Source: Burkholderiales bacterium UBA2463
GTDB taxonomy: Bacteria > Pseudomonadota > Gammaproteobacteria > Burkholderiales > Burkholderiaceae_A
Direction of reading: 5' to 3'
DNA length: 57,317 nt
Assembly: GCA_002342295.1 (NCBI GenBank)
Contig: DDPR01000010.1
Coordinates: 1 to 57,317 of the forward strand
This document shows positions 40,306-49,323 of the stretch, in pieces. The stretch's first letter is position 1, and each line of letters opens with the position of its first letter. The notes below the pieces were generated by a model. That model was not told the origin of the DNA. It searched no databases and was given only the letters and a program-made list of their open reading frames with translations. Both the position numbers and the translations under genes were made by a program.

Positions 40306-41591
40306 GTGTCATGAGCATGCCAAGCCCCCTGCGCGGCCGACACCTCGTTCTGGGAATCTCCGGGGGGATTGCCGCCTACAAGAGCTGCGAATTCCTTCGA
40401 CGGCTGCTTGATGAGGGCGCGAGCGTTCAAGTCGTCATGACTGAGGCCGCCACGCGCTTTGTGAGCGAAGCCACCTTTCAGGCCCTCTCAGGGCGCCCTG
40501 TTTTTACCGATAGCTGGGACGGTCGGGTGGTCCATGCGATGCCCCACATCGCCCTCAGTCGCGAGGCCGACGGTATTGTCGTGGCGCCAGCCTCCGCCGA
40601 CTTCCTCGCGAGACTTGCGAACGGGCAGACCCCAGACCTTCTGAGCCTTCTGTGTAGCGCGCGTGAGTGCCCTCTATGGGTGGCCCCCGCCATGAATCGA
40701 CAGATGTGGGAAAACCCTGCCAACCAAGACAACCTCACCCGACTCAAGGCGCACGGGGTGCACATCTGGGGGCCCGGCTCGGGCGCCCAGGCCTGCGGAG
40801 AGATCGGTGACGGACGCATGCTTGAACCGAGCGAACTTCTCACCCACCTCCGGTCAGCCCTCTCGGGGGCGCCGCCAGCCGGGGAGCCTCCCGTCCGAGG
40901 CCTCCTGCACGGACGACGGGTTCTCGTGACCGCAGGGCCCACCTATGAGGCCATCGACCCCGTTCGTGGCATCACCAATCGCTCATCTGGTCGCATGGGC
41001 TTTGCACTGGCGCAAGCCTGTGCGCAGGCCGGTGCAGAGACCTTGCTCATCTCGGGTCCGGTCAGCTTGTCCACCCCCGTGGGCATCGAACGCATCTCGG
41101 TGGAGTCAGGCCAGGACATGTTCGATGCAGTCCGCGAGGCGCTCTCCCACTGGTCCCCACAGGACATTTTCTTCGGGGTCGCGGCCGTTGCCGATTGGCG
41201 CCCGTCTCAGACGTCTGCCTCTAAGCTCAAGAAGGGCTCTGGCGCAAGCCTTCAGAACCTCGCCTGGGTGGAGAATCCAGACATCCTCTCTCATGTGAGT
41301 CACCTCCCGGCCCCGCAACGCCCCTTTACCGTGGGCTTCGCCGCCGAGACCGATGCAAGGGCCGATCTCCTCTCCCACCTGCCTGCAAAGCGAGAAAGAA
41401 AGGGAGCGGATCTGCTCATTGGAAACCGAGTCCAGGACAGCCTTGGCGGCTCCCACACGGAGCTTTGGTTGCAGCATGCAGATTCGCAAGAACCCCTCTG
41501 CACCGAGGGGCCCCTTGAGAAAAATGAAGCGGCACGAGCCCTCATTCGCTGGCTTGCACCGCGCCTGCCGGCACTCAGAGACCAGGCATGA
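40302..41591 (+). CDS. coaBC: Bifunctional phosphopantothenoylcysteine decarboxylase/phosphopantothenate-cysteine ligase
   Basis: The 429-residue enzyme makes 4'-phosphopantetheine for coenzyme A. The N-terminal CoaC flavodomain has GISGGIAAYKS, the active His region MPHIALSREAD, PAMNRQMWENPANQDN and ACGEIGDGRM with the catalytic Cys. The C-terminal CoaB domain starts at VLVTAGPTYEAIDPVR and ITNRSSGRMG, followed by AAVADWRP. ATG at 40302 overlaps the lspA stop (ATGA); another ATG at 40311 is possible. dut follows with the same overlap, the common coaBC-dut pair. Confidence 0.96.
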   Translation: MSVMSMPSPLRGRHLVLGISGGIAAYKSCEFLRRLLDEGASVQVVMTEAATRFVSEATFQALSGRPVFTDSWDGRVVHAMPHIALSREADGIVVAPASADFLARLANGQTPDLLSLLCSARECPLWVAPAMNRQMWENPANQDNLTRLKAHGVHIWGPGSGAQACGEIGDGRMLEPSELLTHLRSALSGAPPAGEPPVRGLLHGRRVLVTAGPTYEAIDPVRGITNRSSGRMGFALAQACAQAGAETLLISGPVSLSTPVGIERISVESGQDMFDAVREALSHWSPQDIFFGVAAVADWRPSQTSASKLKKGSGASLQNLAWVENPDILSHVSHLPAPQRPFTVGFAAETDARADLLSHLPAKRERKGADLLIGNRVQDSLGGSHTELWLQHADSQEPLCTEGPLEKNEAARALIRWLAPRLPALRDQA

Positions 41592-42034
41592 AGATTCAGG
41601 TTCGCTGTCTAGACCCCCGGCTGGAGGCCATGCTGCCCCACTACGCGACGCGGGGTTCGGCTGGCCTTGATCTTCGGGCGGCAGTGCCCGACGCACTCAC
41701 TCTCGCGCCCGGCCAGACCGAACTCATTCCCACGGGCCTGTCGATCTTTATTCAAGACCCTGGGTATGCGGGGCTCATCCTCCCACGCAGTGGGCTGGGT
41801 CATAAGCATGGCATTGTGCTGGGCAACCTCGTTGGACTCATAGATTCCGACTACCAGGGACCGCTCATGGTTTCCGCATGGAATCGATCGAACGAGCCGT
41901 TCGCCTTCGAACCCCTCGATCGTCTTGCCCAGCTGGTCATCGTGCCGGTGGTTCAGGCCCAATTTGAACGGGTGGATGCCTTTGTTGAGACCGGCCGAGG
42001 CAGTGGAGGCTTCGGAAGCACAGGTCGCGGCTGA
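41588..42034 (+). CDS. dut: dUTP diphosphatase
   Basis: The 148-residue trimeric dUTPase converts dUTP to dUMP. All five motifs are seen: GSAGLDLRA, PRSGLGHKHG, GLIDSDYQGPL, FEPLDRLAQLVIV and the P-loop-like RGSGGFGSTGRG at the C-terminus. It overlaps coaBC by four bases. It ends the five-gene operon ribF-ileS-lspA-coaBC-dut and converges with tal. Confidence 0.97.
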   Translation: MKIQVRCLDPRLEAMLPHYATRGSAGLDLRAAVPDALTLAPGQTELIPTGLSIFIQDPGYAGLILPRSGLGHKHGIVLGNLVGLIDSDYQGPLMVSAWNRSNEPFAFEPLDRLAQLVIVPVVQAQFERVDAFVETGRGSGGFGSTGRG

Positions 42035-42067
42035 GAACCAAGGCGGGTGCAGGGCCCGGCCCTCGGA

Positions 42068-43003
42068 CTAGGCGGAGAGTAAGGCCTGAAGCTGTGCGCC
42101 GTCTCTCGCGAAGATTCGAATTCCCTCAGCGAGTTTTTCGCTGGCCATGGCATCTTCGTTGAGGAGAAAACGAAAAAGCGCCTCGTCGTGGGCGCGCCAA
42201 TCGATGTCCGACTCAGGCTCGAGGTGCGGACCGAGTGCGACAGAGATTTTTTGGGACGACGGCATCTGAGCGAGCTGATTGAGCAGGTCGGGGCTCACCG
42301 TCAGCAAATCGCAACCCGACAAGGCGAGCACCTGCTCGACATTTCGAAAGCTTGCGCCCATGACCTCGGTCTGCACCCCTCGATGCTTGTACAGGGCATA
42401 AACCGTCCGAACAAAGCGCACGCCGGGATCATTTTCAGCAGAATCCCAAGAATCTCCTCTTGCCTTAAACCAATCACTGATGCGGCCTACGAAAGGCGAG
42501 ACGAGAGTGACACCGGCATCCGCACAGGCAAGCGCCTGCGGCAGCGAAAAGAGCAAGGTGAGATTGCAGCGGACTCCATCGCGCTCTAGCTGCTCAGCCG
42601 CCCGAATACCCTCCCAGGTGGCCGCAATCTTGATGAGCACTCGGTGAGAGGACACCCCCTGCTGGGCGTAGTGATCAATGATGGTCTTGGCCTGTGAGAT
42701 GGTGGCCTGTGTATCGAAGGACAGTCGCGCATCGACCTCCGTTGAGACCCGCCCAGGGACGATCTCAAGGAGGCGAACACCAAAAGCCACCACCAGCGCC
42801 AAGAGCCGGTCCTGCTCGGAATCGGCTCCAGTCCTTAACTTGATCTGAGTCAGAAGGTCCTGATGAACGCTCTGATCGAGCGCCTTCAGGATGAGGCTGG
42901 GGTTGGTCGTCGCATCACGCGCTGCAAGGCCCTGGAGTAGCTCAAAGCGGCCGGTATCGGCCACGATGACGGTGTGCTGCTGAAGGGCCTCGAGCGCGTT
43001 CAT
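42068..43003 (-). CDS. tal: Transaldolase
   Basis: The 311-residue enzyme moves a dihydroxyacetone unit between sugar phosphates in the pentose phosphate pathway. ATTNPSLILKA near residue 35, the Schiff-base Lys in VLIKIAATWEGIRAAEQLE, and CNLTLLFSLPQAL match the classical TalB-type subfamily. The start at 43003 reads MNALEALQQHT and lies two bases after the fccB stop, so it is probably cotranscribed with the sulfide dehydrogenase genes. Confidence 0.95.
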   Translation of the reverse strand: MNALEALQQHTVIVADTGRFELLQGLAARDATTNPSLILKALDQSVHQDLLTQIKLRTGADSEQDRLLALVVAFGVRLLEIVPGRVSTEVDARLSFDTQATISQAKTIIDHYAQQGVSSHRVLIKIAATWEGIRAAEQLERDGVRCNLTLLFSLPQALACADAGVTLVSPFVGRISDWFKARGDSWDSAENDPGVRFVRTVYALYKHRGVQTEVMGASFRNVEQVLALSGCDLLTVSPDLLNQLAQMPSSQKISVALGPHLEPESDIDWRAHDEALFRFLLNEDAMASEKLAEGIRIFARDGAQLQALLSA

Positions 43004-43005
43004 CC

Positions 43006-44322
43006 TCAGGTGAGCATGTCGGCCCAGATGTTCTGAGCCCATGCATAGGCATAGCTGCCCTCGAGCTCAGTGGGCTCCTTAGAGAGCCCACCCGCACCCT
43101 CCACCATCACCATCGTCTTCTTCTCTGGGTCGAATCGATGGACGCTGGCTACATGAACCACCTCGGTCTCCGTGGTGAAGCTGTAGCAGGTATTCGACAT
43201 GGTGAGCGGTAGTGGGGTGCGTCCGTTCATCAGCTCCACAATGGCCGCAGCGCAGACCTTGCCGTGCTGGTTAGCCATATGCCCCGACTTGGGCATCCCG
43301 GGCGCTGCGAAGGTTGCATCACCCAACACGTGCACTCGAGGGACCGCGGTGGACTCCATGGTGACCCAGTCGACCCCACACCAGAGGTTGTTCATATTGA
43401 TCAGACCACCGGCCTTCGCGATCTCGCCCGCTCGCTGCGGGGGAACGATATTGAGCACATCACCCTTGATCTTCTCGCCAACCTCTGTTGCCAGAGTCTT
43501 GGTCTTTGCGTCGACCTCTGTCACCGACATATTGGGCGTGTAGGTCAGGATACCGTCGTACTTCTCCTTCCAGACCTTCATAAACAGCCCCTTCTTGGAC
43601 TGCACATCTGGATTGGCATCTAGCAAAAGCACCTTGCTCTTTGGTTTTTCGCGCTTGAAATAGGCCGCCACCTGACAGGCCCGCTCGTAGGGGCCCGGCG
43701 GGCACCGGTACGGCGCCTTGGGAATAGACAGGATGTAAGTCCCGCCATTGGGCATGGCCTCAAGTTGGGCGCGAAGCGCAACCGTCTGAGCCCCCGCCTT
43801 CCACGCGTGCAGCGTCGTCTTCTGCGCCTCGGCGTTGAGGCCGGCGATTTGATCGAACAGGAACTCCACGCCCGGAGAGACGACGAGCCGGTCGTAGCGC
43901 AGGTCGGCCACCTTGCGAAGCGACACCGTCTGCTTCACGGGATCGATCGATGTCACTTCATCGTTAATGACCAAGATGCCTCGATTCTTCAGGCCCTCGT
44001 AGTCACGCTGCACATAGTCAATTTTCTGGGTGCCGCTCAGGACAAGGTTTGAGATGGGGCAGGAGTAGAAACTGCGCTCGCGCTCAATGAGGACGACCTC
44101 GATGGCACCCTGACCCCACATGCTGATGTATTTGGCTGCAGTGGCGCCACCAAAACCACCACCCACAATGACGACACGACCAATCTTCTGGGTGGGCACA
44201 GAGGCCTGTTGCGATGAGGTTGACGGCGTAGCGCAGCCCGCAAGCAGAGAGGCGCCACCCAGGGCGGCAGCCGCTGCACCACCCTTGAGAACCTGACGCC
44301 GGGAGTGAAATGAATTCTTCAT
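43006..44322 (-). CDS. fccB: Sulfide dehydrogenase flavoprotein subunit (FccB/SoxF-like)
   Basis: The 438-residue periplasmic flavoprotein resembles the FAD subunit of flavocytochrome c sulfide dehydrogenase. The N-terminus has a Tat-type signal (SRRQVLKGGAAAAALGG) and a GGGFGGATAA FAD motif near residue 55. Two Cys segments, FYSCPISNLVLSG and YRCPPGPYERAC, are at the places of the redox-active disulfide. DATFAAPGMPKSGHMANQHGK is the second FAD-binding segment. A monoheme cytochrome c gene lies 16 bases upstream as likely partner. It could also be a SoxF variant; direct sulfide oxidation is inferred. Confidence 0.9.
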   Translation of the reverse strand: MKNSFHSRRQVLKGGAAAAALGGASLLAGCATPSTSSQQASVPTQKIGRVVIVGGGFGGATAAKYISMWGQGAIEVVLIERERSFYSCPISNLVLSGTQKIDYVQRDYEGLKNRGILVINDEVTSIDPVKQTVSLRKVADLRYDRLVVSPGVEFLFDQIAGLNAEAQKTTLHAWKAGAQTVALRAQLEAMPNGGTYILSIPKAPYRCPPGPYERACQVAAYFKREKPKSKVLLLDANPDVQSKKGLFMKVWKEKYDGILTYTPNMSVTEVDAKTKTLATEVGEKIKGDVLNIVPPQRAGEIAKAGGLINMNNLWCGVDWVTMESTAVPRVHVLGDATFAAPGMPKSGHMANQHGKVCAAAIVELMNGRTPLPLTMSNTCYSFTTETEVVHVASVHRFDPEKKTMVMVEGAGGLSKEPTELEGSYAYAWAQNIWADMLT

Positions 44323-44338
44323 GGTTATTGTCCTGGAC

Positions 44339-44656
44339 TTATCGAGGCTTACGGGAGGAGAAGTAGTCGGCCATGAGCGCGATCTGCTCGTCGGTGTAGC
44401 CCTTGGAGATCTGGTGCATGAGCGTGGCAGGACGCTGGCCGGTCTGAAAGGCCTTCATGGTCTCGATGAACTTGGCGCGATCGTAGCCTGCGAGGCTCAC
44501 GGAGCCGCCCACGCTATAGCCATCGGTTCCATGACAGTTAGCGCAGGTCGCAGAAAAGTATTGGGCCTTGGGCAGCGAAGAGGCCTGCACTGCGACGGGC
44601 AGACACAGAGCTGCAAGGATGAAGGGGGCAGCCAGAGGTAAATGGGGCTTTCGCAT
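44339..44656 (-). CDS. Periplasmic monoheme cytochrome c, likely partner of FccB
   Basis: The 105-residue product has a signal peptide (LPLAAPFILAALCLPVAVQA) and a single heme motif CANCH near residue 45, with a late Met in HQISKGYTDEQIALMADYF as a possible axial ligand region. It directly precedes fccB, so it likely serves as FccA, accepting electrons from the flavin. Many FccA are diheme; this is a small monoheme type. The ATG at 44656 has GGAG five bases upstream; an adjacent ATG at 44659 is too near the ribosome site. Confidence 0.88.
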   Translation of the reverse strand: MRKPHLPLAAPFILAALCLPVAVQASSLPKAQYFSATCANCHGTDGYSVGGSVSLAGYDRAKFIETMKAFQTGQRPATLMHQISKGYTDEQIALMADYFSSRKPR

Positions 44657-44741
44657 CATGTCTCCTTCGAGTAGAGACATGAGTCTAGCGCGGCCTCTAC
44701 AGCCGAGATGCCACCTTCGGGAATATGCTTATGCCAACCGC

Positions 44742-47114
44742 CTAGGAGGAAGCCTCGGTCAAGGACTCTTCCCGCCTTGGCCCCGATGCCGCAGCAGGAG
44801 GCGTTCCCTTGGGACTGCCATCGGCCGAGTCGCGGTCGTCGGGGAAGCGCAACACCACCTGCTCGCCGTCCTCGGCCAGGTCAATATCGACCCGACCACC
44901 ACCGACGAGCTTACCGAAGAGGAGCTCGTCTGCCAGTGCCCGACGAATTTTGTCCTGAATAATTCGCTGCATGGGTCGAGCACCCATCGCAGGATCGAAC
45001 CCCTTTTTCGAGAGAAACTTTCGAAGCGACTCACTGAATGAGGCCTCAACCTTCTTGTCCTGAAGCTGAGTCTCGAGTTCAATTAGGAACTTATCGACCA
45101 CCCGCAAAATGATCTCTTCGTCCAGGGCCTTGAAGGACACGATCGCATCGAGTCGATTACGAAACTCTGGCGTAAAGACGCGCTTGATTTCCTCTAGCTC
45201 ATCGCCCGCCTGACGACTGTTTGAGAATCCAATACTTCGACGGCCCAGCATCTCGGCGCCCGCATTGGTCGTCATCACAATGATGATGTTTCGAAAGTCG
45301 GCCTTGCGTCCGTTGTTGTCTGTCAGCGTGCCGTGGTCCATCACCTGCAGAAGGATGTTGAAGATATCCGGGTGGGCCTTTTCAATCTCATCGAGCAGCA
45401 ACACCGCGTGAGGCTTCTTCGAGATGGCCTCGGTGAGAAGGCCGCCCTGGTCAAAGCCCACATAGCCCGGGGGCGCGCCAATGAGTCGTGAGACCGCGTG
45501 ACGCTCCATGTACTCGGACATGTCGAATCGGATGAGCTCAATACCCAGCAAGAACGCCAGTTGGCGGGCGACCTCCGTCTTCCCGACGCCCGTGGGGCCG
45601 CTGAACAGGAACGATCCGATCGGCTTCTCCGGCTTGCCCAGGCCGGAGCGCGCCATCTTGATGGCAGATGCCAAGGCATCGATGGCGGCATCCTGGCCAT
45701 AGACCACGTTCTTTAGATTCCGGTCGAGTGATGCGAGGACCTGCCGGTCATCGGTGTTCACCGTCTGGGGAGGGATGCGGGCAATCTTGGAGACGATCTC
45801 CTCAATCTCCGACTTTCCAATGGTGCGCTTTTGCTTGCTCTTCGGAAGGATGCGCTGGGCTGCGCCGGCCTCGTCAATGACGTCAATCGCCTTGTCGGGG
45901 AGGTGTCGGTCGTTGATGTACTTCGCCGAGAGTTCTGCAGCCGCCGAGAGTGCATTGGCCTGGTAACGGACCCCATGATGCTCTTCAAAGCGCGACTTCA
46001 GCCCCTTCAGAATCTGAATGGTCTGGTCTACCGTGGGCTCGACGACATCGATCTTTTGAAAGCGACGCGAGAGCGCATGATCCTTCTCGAAGATGCCCCG
46101 ATACTCGTTGTAGGTGGTCGCACCGATGCAGCGCAACTGCCCCGAGGACAGGGCGGGCTTCAGAAGATTGCTGGCGTCGAGGGTGCCTCCAGAGGCTGAA
46201 CCCGCCCCAATCAGGGTGTGAATCTCATCGATGAACAGCACGGCGTGCGCATCGGCCTGAAGTTGCTTGAGCACGGCCTTCAAACGTTGTTCGAAGTCGC
46301 CCCGATACTTCGTGCCCGCCAAAAGAGCGCCCATGTCGAGAGAGTAGACGCTCGCCTCGGACAGGATGTCGGGCACCTGCCCCTCGGTGATGCGCCAGGC
46401 CAGCCCCTCGGCAATGGCGGTCTTCCCCACGCCCGCCTCGCCTACGAGAAGCGGGTTATTTTTTCTCCTGCGGCAGAGGACTTGAATCACACGCTCGACC
46501 TCGCTCTCACGCCCAATGAGCGGGTCGATCTTGCCCTGCGATGCAAGCTTGTTGAGGTTCTGGGTGTAGAGATCCAAGGCGGTTGGCTGCTTCCCGCCAG
46601 ACGGCTCCGATCCTGCCTGCCCCGAGCCATCCGAGCTCTCTGAAGCCTCCTCGGTCTGCGCAGCGGGGCTCTCGCCGGTCTTGGTGATGCCGTGGGCGAT
46701 GAAGTTCACCACATCCAATCGCGTGATGTTTTGCTGATGCAAAAAGTAGACGGCATGAGAGTCTTTCTCGCCGAAGATGGCCACCAGCACATTGGCTCCT
46801 GTGACCTCTTTTTTTCCATTCGAGGTCGACTGCACATGCATGATGGCCCGCTGAATGACGCGCTGAAACCCGAGCGTGGGCTGGGTATCGACATCATCCG
46901 AACCAGAGACGATGGGGGTGTTCTCGGAGATATGGCCCAGCAGCGACTTCCTCAGGGCATCAAGGTCCGCCCCACAGGCTTTGAGGATGTCGGATGCCGA
47001 GGGGTTGTCCAACAGGGCCAGCAGCAGATGCTCAACCGTGATGAACTCGTGCCGCTGCTGGCGTGCCTCGACGAAGGCCATGTGCAGCGTTACTTCCAGC
47101 TCTTGCGAAATCAT
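44742..47114 (-). CDS. clpA: ATP-dependent Clp protease ATP-binding subunit ClpA
   Basis: The 790-residue AAA+ unfoldase feeds ClpP. It has an N-domain (MISQELEVTLHMAF), a first AAA domain with GEAGVGKTAIAEGL and FIDEIHTLIGAG, and a second with SGPTGVGKTEVARQL and LLLDEIEKAHPD. A low-complexity Ser/Gly/Glu linker lies near residues 150-175. The start at 47114 overlaps the clpS stop (ATGA) and gives the normal N-terminus; six upstream codons of the open frame are not used. Confidence 0.97.
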   Translation of the reverse strand: MISQELEVTLHMAFVEARQQRHEFITVEHLLLALLDNPSASDILKACGADLDALRKSLLGHISENTPIVSGSDDVDTQPTLGFQRVIQRAIMHVQSTSNGKKEVTGANVLVAIFGEKDSHAVYFLHQQNITRLDVVNFIAHGITKTGESPAAQTEEASESSDGSGQAGSEPSGGKQPTALDLYTQNLNKLASQGKIDPLIGRESEVERVIQVLCRRRKNNPLLVGEAGVGKTAIAEGLAWRITEGQVPDILSEASVYSLDMGALLAGTKYRGDFEQRLKAVLKQLQADAHAVLFIDEIHTLIGAGSASGGTLDASNLLKPALSSGQLRCIGATTYNEYRGIFEKDHALSRRFQKIDVVEPTVDQTIQILKGLKSRFEEHHGVRYQANALSAAAELSAKYINDRHLPDKAIDVIDEAGAAQRILPKSKQKRTIGKSEIEEIVSKIARIPPQTVNTDDRQVLASLDRNLKNVVYGQDAAIDALASAIKMARSGLGKPEKPIGSFLFSGPTGVGKTEVARQLAFLLGIELIRFDMSEYMERHAVSRLIGAPPGYVGFDQGGLLTEAISKKPHAVLLLDEIEKAHPDIFNILLQVMDHGTLTDNNGRKADFRNIIIVMTTNAGAEMLGRRSIGFSNSRQAGDELEEIKRVFTPEFRNRLDAIVSFKALDEEIILRVVDKFLIELETQLQDKKVEASFSESLRKFLSKKGFDPAMGARPMQRIIQDKIRRALADELLFGKLVGGGRVDIDLAEDGEQVVLRFPDDRDSADGSPKGTPPAAASGPRREESLTEASS

Positions 47115-47461
47115 TCTTCCTCCATCACGCACTGCAGGGGATGCTGATGCTCCCGAGAAAACCCATTGACCTGCTCAACCTTCGTCTCCGCGAGCTCTTT
47201 TGGATAGACCCCGCAGATCCCACGCCCTTCTCGGTGAACTTTTAGCATGACTTGAGTCGCCTGTTCTCGACTCATCGAAAAGAATTTTTGCAGGACAATG
47301 ACCACAAATTCCATCGGGGTGAAGTCATCATTCAGAAGCCAAACCGTGAAACGAGGGGGAGGTGCAAGCCGCTCGGCGGTTCGCTCAATCACAGGGGTGT
47401 CTGAATCCGACGGGCCCAGGGGGTTCTGCGGACTCGAGAGACGGATGTGGGACGCGGGCAT
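47111..47461 (-). CDS. clpS: ATP-dependent Clp protease adaptor ClpS
   Basis: The 116-residue adaptor delivers N-degron substrates to ClpAP. Motifs LLNDDFTPMEFVVIVLQ, MLKVHREGRGICGVYPKELAETK and VNGFSREHQHPLQC are present, including the conserved substrate-pocket region. ATG at 47461 gives MPASHIRL; a TTG two codons upstream is less likely. A -10-like TAAAAT lies six bases before the ATG and no ribosome site is visible. With aat and bpt also in this window, the complete leucine N-end-rule route is encoded here. Confidence 0.95.
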   Translation of the reverse strand: MPASHIRLSSPQNPLGPSDSDTPVIERTAERLAPPPRFTVWLLNDDFTPMEFVVIVLQKFFSMSREQATQVMLKVHREGRGICGVYPKELAETKVEQVNGFSREHQHPLQCVMEEE

Positions 47462-47607
47462 GGCCAAATTTTAGAGGGTTTCCCTAAACCGATGGACAAA
47501 AACACCTTTCCCCCCTATATTCGGGGGTGCTAGTCGAGACGCACGGTGTTTGGGGTCATGCTCGCGTTGTGCGATTTAAATGTTTTTCTTAAAGGTGGGT
47601 CGCAGGA
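47462..47607. promoter_or_regulatory. Divergent control region clpS / cspA with long cspA leader
   Basis: The 146-base region is A/T richer than average. A hairpin of five C-G pairs (47511-47515 with 47523-47527) surrounds TATATTC. The last ~100 bases before cspA contain T-rich runs (ATTTAAATGTTTTTCTT), consistent with a long structured leader as in cold-shock genes. No defined cold-box was identified. Confidence 0.45.
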
Positions 47608-47814
47608 ATGTCTACAGGTACAGTGAAGTGGTTTAACGATGCTAAAGGGTTTGGCTTTATTACCCCCGACGAGGGTGGCGAGGATGTGTTCGCACATTTC
47701 TCAGCGATCCAGACCAACGGATTTCGGTCTCTGAAAGAGGGTCAAAAGGTTCAGTTCGACATCGTTCAGGGTCCAAAAGGAAAGCAAGCCTCAAACATCG
47801 TTCCGATGGGCTAA
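47608..47814 (+). CDS. cspA: Cold shock domain protein (CspA family)
   Basis: The 68-residue single OB-fold protein binds single-stranded RNA/DNA as an RNA chaperone. RNP1 is KGFGFITP and RNP2 is VFAHFSAI, with the start MSTGTVKWFNDAKG as in CspA/CspE. The codons are biased to GGT and similar, as in highly expressed genes. A strong terminator follows at 47837-47870. I cannot tell whether it is cold-inducible or constitutive. Confidence 0.96.
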   Translation: MSTGTVKWFNDAKGFGFITPDEGGEDVFAHFSAIQTNGFRSLKEGQKVQFDIVQGPKGKQASNIVPMG

Positions 47815-47836
47815 TTGCCCTGAGGGACTGAGGCTT

Positions 47837-47870
47837 AAAAAAACCCCGGCCTTCGGACCGGGGTTTTTTT
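47837..47870. terminator. Bidirectional intrinsic terminator between cspA and icd
   Basis: CCCCGG (47844-47849) pairs with CCGGGG (47858-47863) around an inner C-UUCG-G tetraloop. An A run lies on the left (47837-47843) and a T run on the right (47864-47870), so it can end cspA transcription rightward and icd transcription leftward. Confidence 0.92.
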
Positions 47871-47902
47871 CGTGGGCTCACGGCCTATCGGCCGACCGGG
47901 GC

Positions 47903-49156
47903 TCACATCTGGTCGATTAACACCTGCCCAAATCCCGAGCACGAGACCTGCGTCGCGCCGGGCATGAGTCGGGCGAAGTCGTAGGTGACATGCCCGGTTG
48001 TGATGGCCTTCTCCATTGACGAGATGATGAGGTCAGCAGCCTCCACCCAGCCCATGTGGCGCAGCATCATCTCAGCAGACAGGATGAGAGAGCCTGGGTT
48101 CACGTAGTCCTTGCCGGCGTACTTTGGCGCCGTACCGTGGGTGGCCTCGAACATCGCCACACTGTCTGACAAGTTGGCTCCGGGGGCAATACCGATTCCT
48201 CCAACTTGAGCGGCCAGGGCATCCGAAACATAGTCCCCATTCAGGTTCAGAGTTGCAATGACGCTGTACTCCTCGGGGCGCAGAAGAATCTGCTGCAAAA
48301 ACGCATCGGCAATCGAGTCCTTCACGGTGATCACCCGCCCAGTCTTGGGGTTCTTGAATGAGCACCACGGGCCGCCGTCGATGAGTTGCGCACCGAATTC
48401 CCTCTGGGCGAGGCCATAGGCCCAATCTCGAAAGCCTCCTTCGGTGAACTTCATGATGTTGCCCTTGTGCACGATGGTCAGTGAGGGCAGATCGTTATCG
48501 ATGACGTACTGCATCGCTTTACGCACCAGGCGCTCCGTTCCCTGGCGTGAGACCGGCTTGATCCCAATGCCAGAGGTCTCCGGGAAGCGAATCTTCTTGA
48601 CGCCAAAGTCCTTCATCAGGATCTCGATGAGCTTTTTGGCCTCAGCCGACTCGGCCGCGTACTCAATCCCCGCATAAATGTCTTCCGAGTTCTCTCGAAA
48701 AATGACCATATTGGTCTTTTCGGGCTCCTTTAAGGGGCTGGGAACCCCTTTAAAATAGCGAACGGGACGCAGGCAGACATAGAGGTCAAGCTGCTGACGA
48801 AGGGCCACGTTCAGGGATCGAATGCCTCCGCCGACAGGCGTGGTGAGAGGCCCCTTAATTGACACAACGTATTCCTTGAGGGCCTCGAGCGTCTCCTCGG
48901 GAAGCCACACGTCGGGACCATAGACGCGGGTCGACTTCTCCCCACAGAAGATCTCCATCCACGAAATCTTGCGACGGTCACCGTAGGCCTTCTGAACAGC
49001 TGCATCCACCACGCGGATCATCACCGGTGTGATATCCACCCCCGTTCCATCCCCCTCAATAAACGGAATAATCGGGTGGTCGGGAACGGCGAGCGAGAGG
49101 TCTGGCTGAACGCGAATCTTTTCGCCCGTGGCGGGCACGACGATCTTGCTGGTCAC
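47903..49156 (-). CDS. icd: Isocitrate dehydrogenase (NADP-dependent)
   Basis: The 417-residue enzyme of the TCA cycle converts isocitrate to 2-oxoglutarate. The family segments PFIEGDGTGVDITP, VRPVRYFKGVPSPL, NMVIFRENSEDIYAGIEY, LNLNGDYVSDALAAQVGG and ATHGTAPKYAGKDYVNP are present; the Ser in FRENSEDIY is the regulatory phosphorylation position in E. coli. The start is GTG at 49156 with AGGAG six bases upstream. It converges with cspA at a shared terminator. Confidence 0.97.
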   Translation of the reverse strand: MTSKIVVPATGEKIRVQPDLSLAVPDHPIIPFIEGDGTGVDITPVMIRVVDAAVQKAYGDRRKISWMEIFCGEKSTRVYGPDVWLPEETLEALKEYVVSIKGPLTTPVGGGIRSLNVALRQQLDLYVCLRPVRYFKGVPSPLKEPEKTNMVIFRENSEDIYAGIEYAAESAEAKKLIEILMKDFGVKKIRFPETSGIGIKPVSRQGTERLVRKAMQYVIDNDLPSLTIVHKGNIMKFTEGGFRDWAYGLAQREFGAQLIDGGPWCSFKNPKTGRVITVKDSIADAFLQQILLRPEEYSVIATLNLNGDYVSDALAAQVGGIGIAPGANLSDSVAMFEATHGTAPKYAGKDYVNPGSLILSAEMMLRHMGWVEAADLIISSMEKAITTGHVTYDFARLMPGATQVSCSGFGQVLIDQM

Positions 49157-49247
49157 GGAAGGCTCCTCTTAGGGGTGCGGGGAGGTGAGTCCCCAAAGGT
49201 GCTCAAAGTGTACCTTTCCCCCGCCACATGCCCGTGAAACCCCCTAG

Positions 49248-49278
49248 TTGACACATTTTCCCCAAAATCGACTATAGT
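49248..49278 (+). promoter_or_regulatory. Promoter of the small Lys/Ala-rich protein gene
   Basis: A perfect TTGACA (49248-49253) and a TATAGT (49273-49278) are separated by 19 bases, a little long. They lie about 46 bases upstream of the ATG at 49324. With the downstream terminator, the gene looks like an independent short transcription unit. Confidence 0.6.
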
Positions 49279-49323
49279 CACGGGCGCGGCACTCTGGCCG
49301 CATATTTCACTCATGAGGAAATT

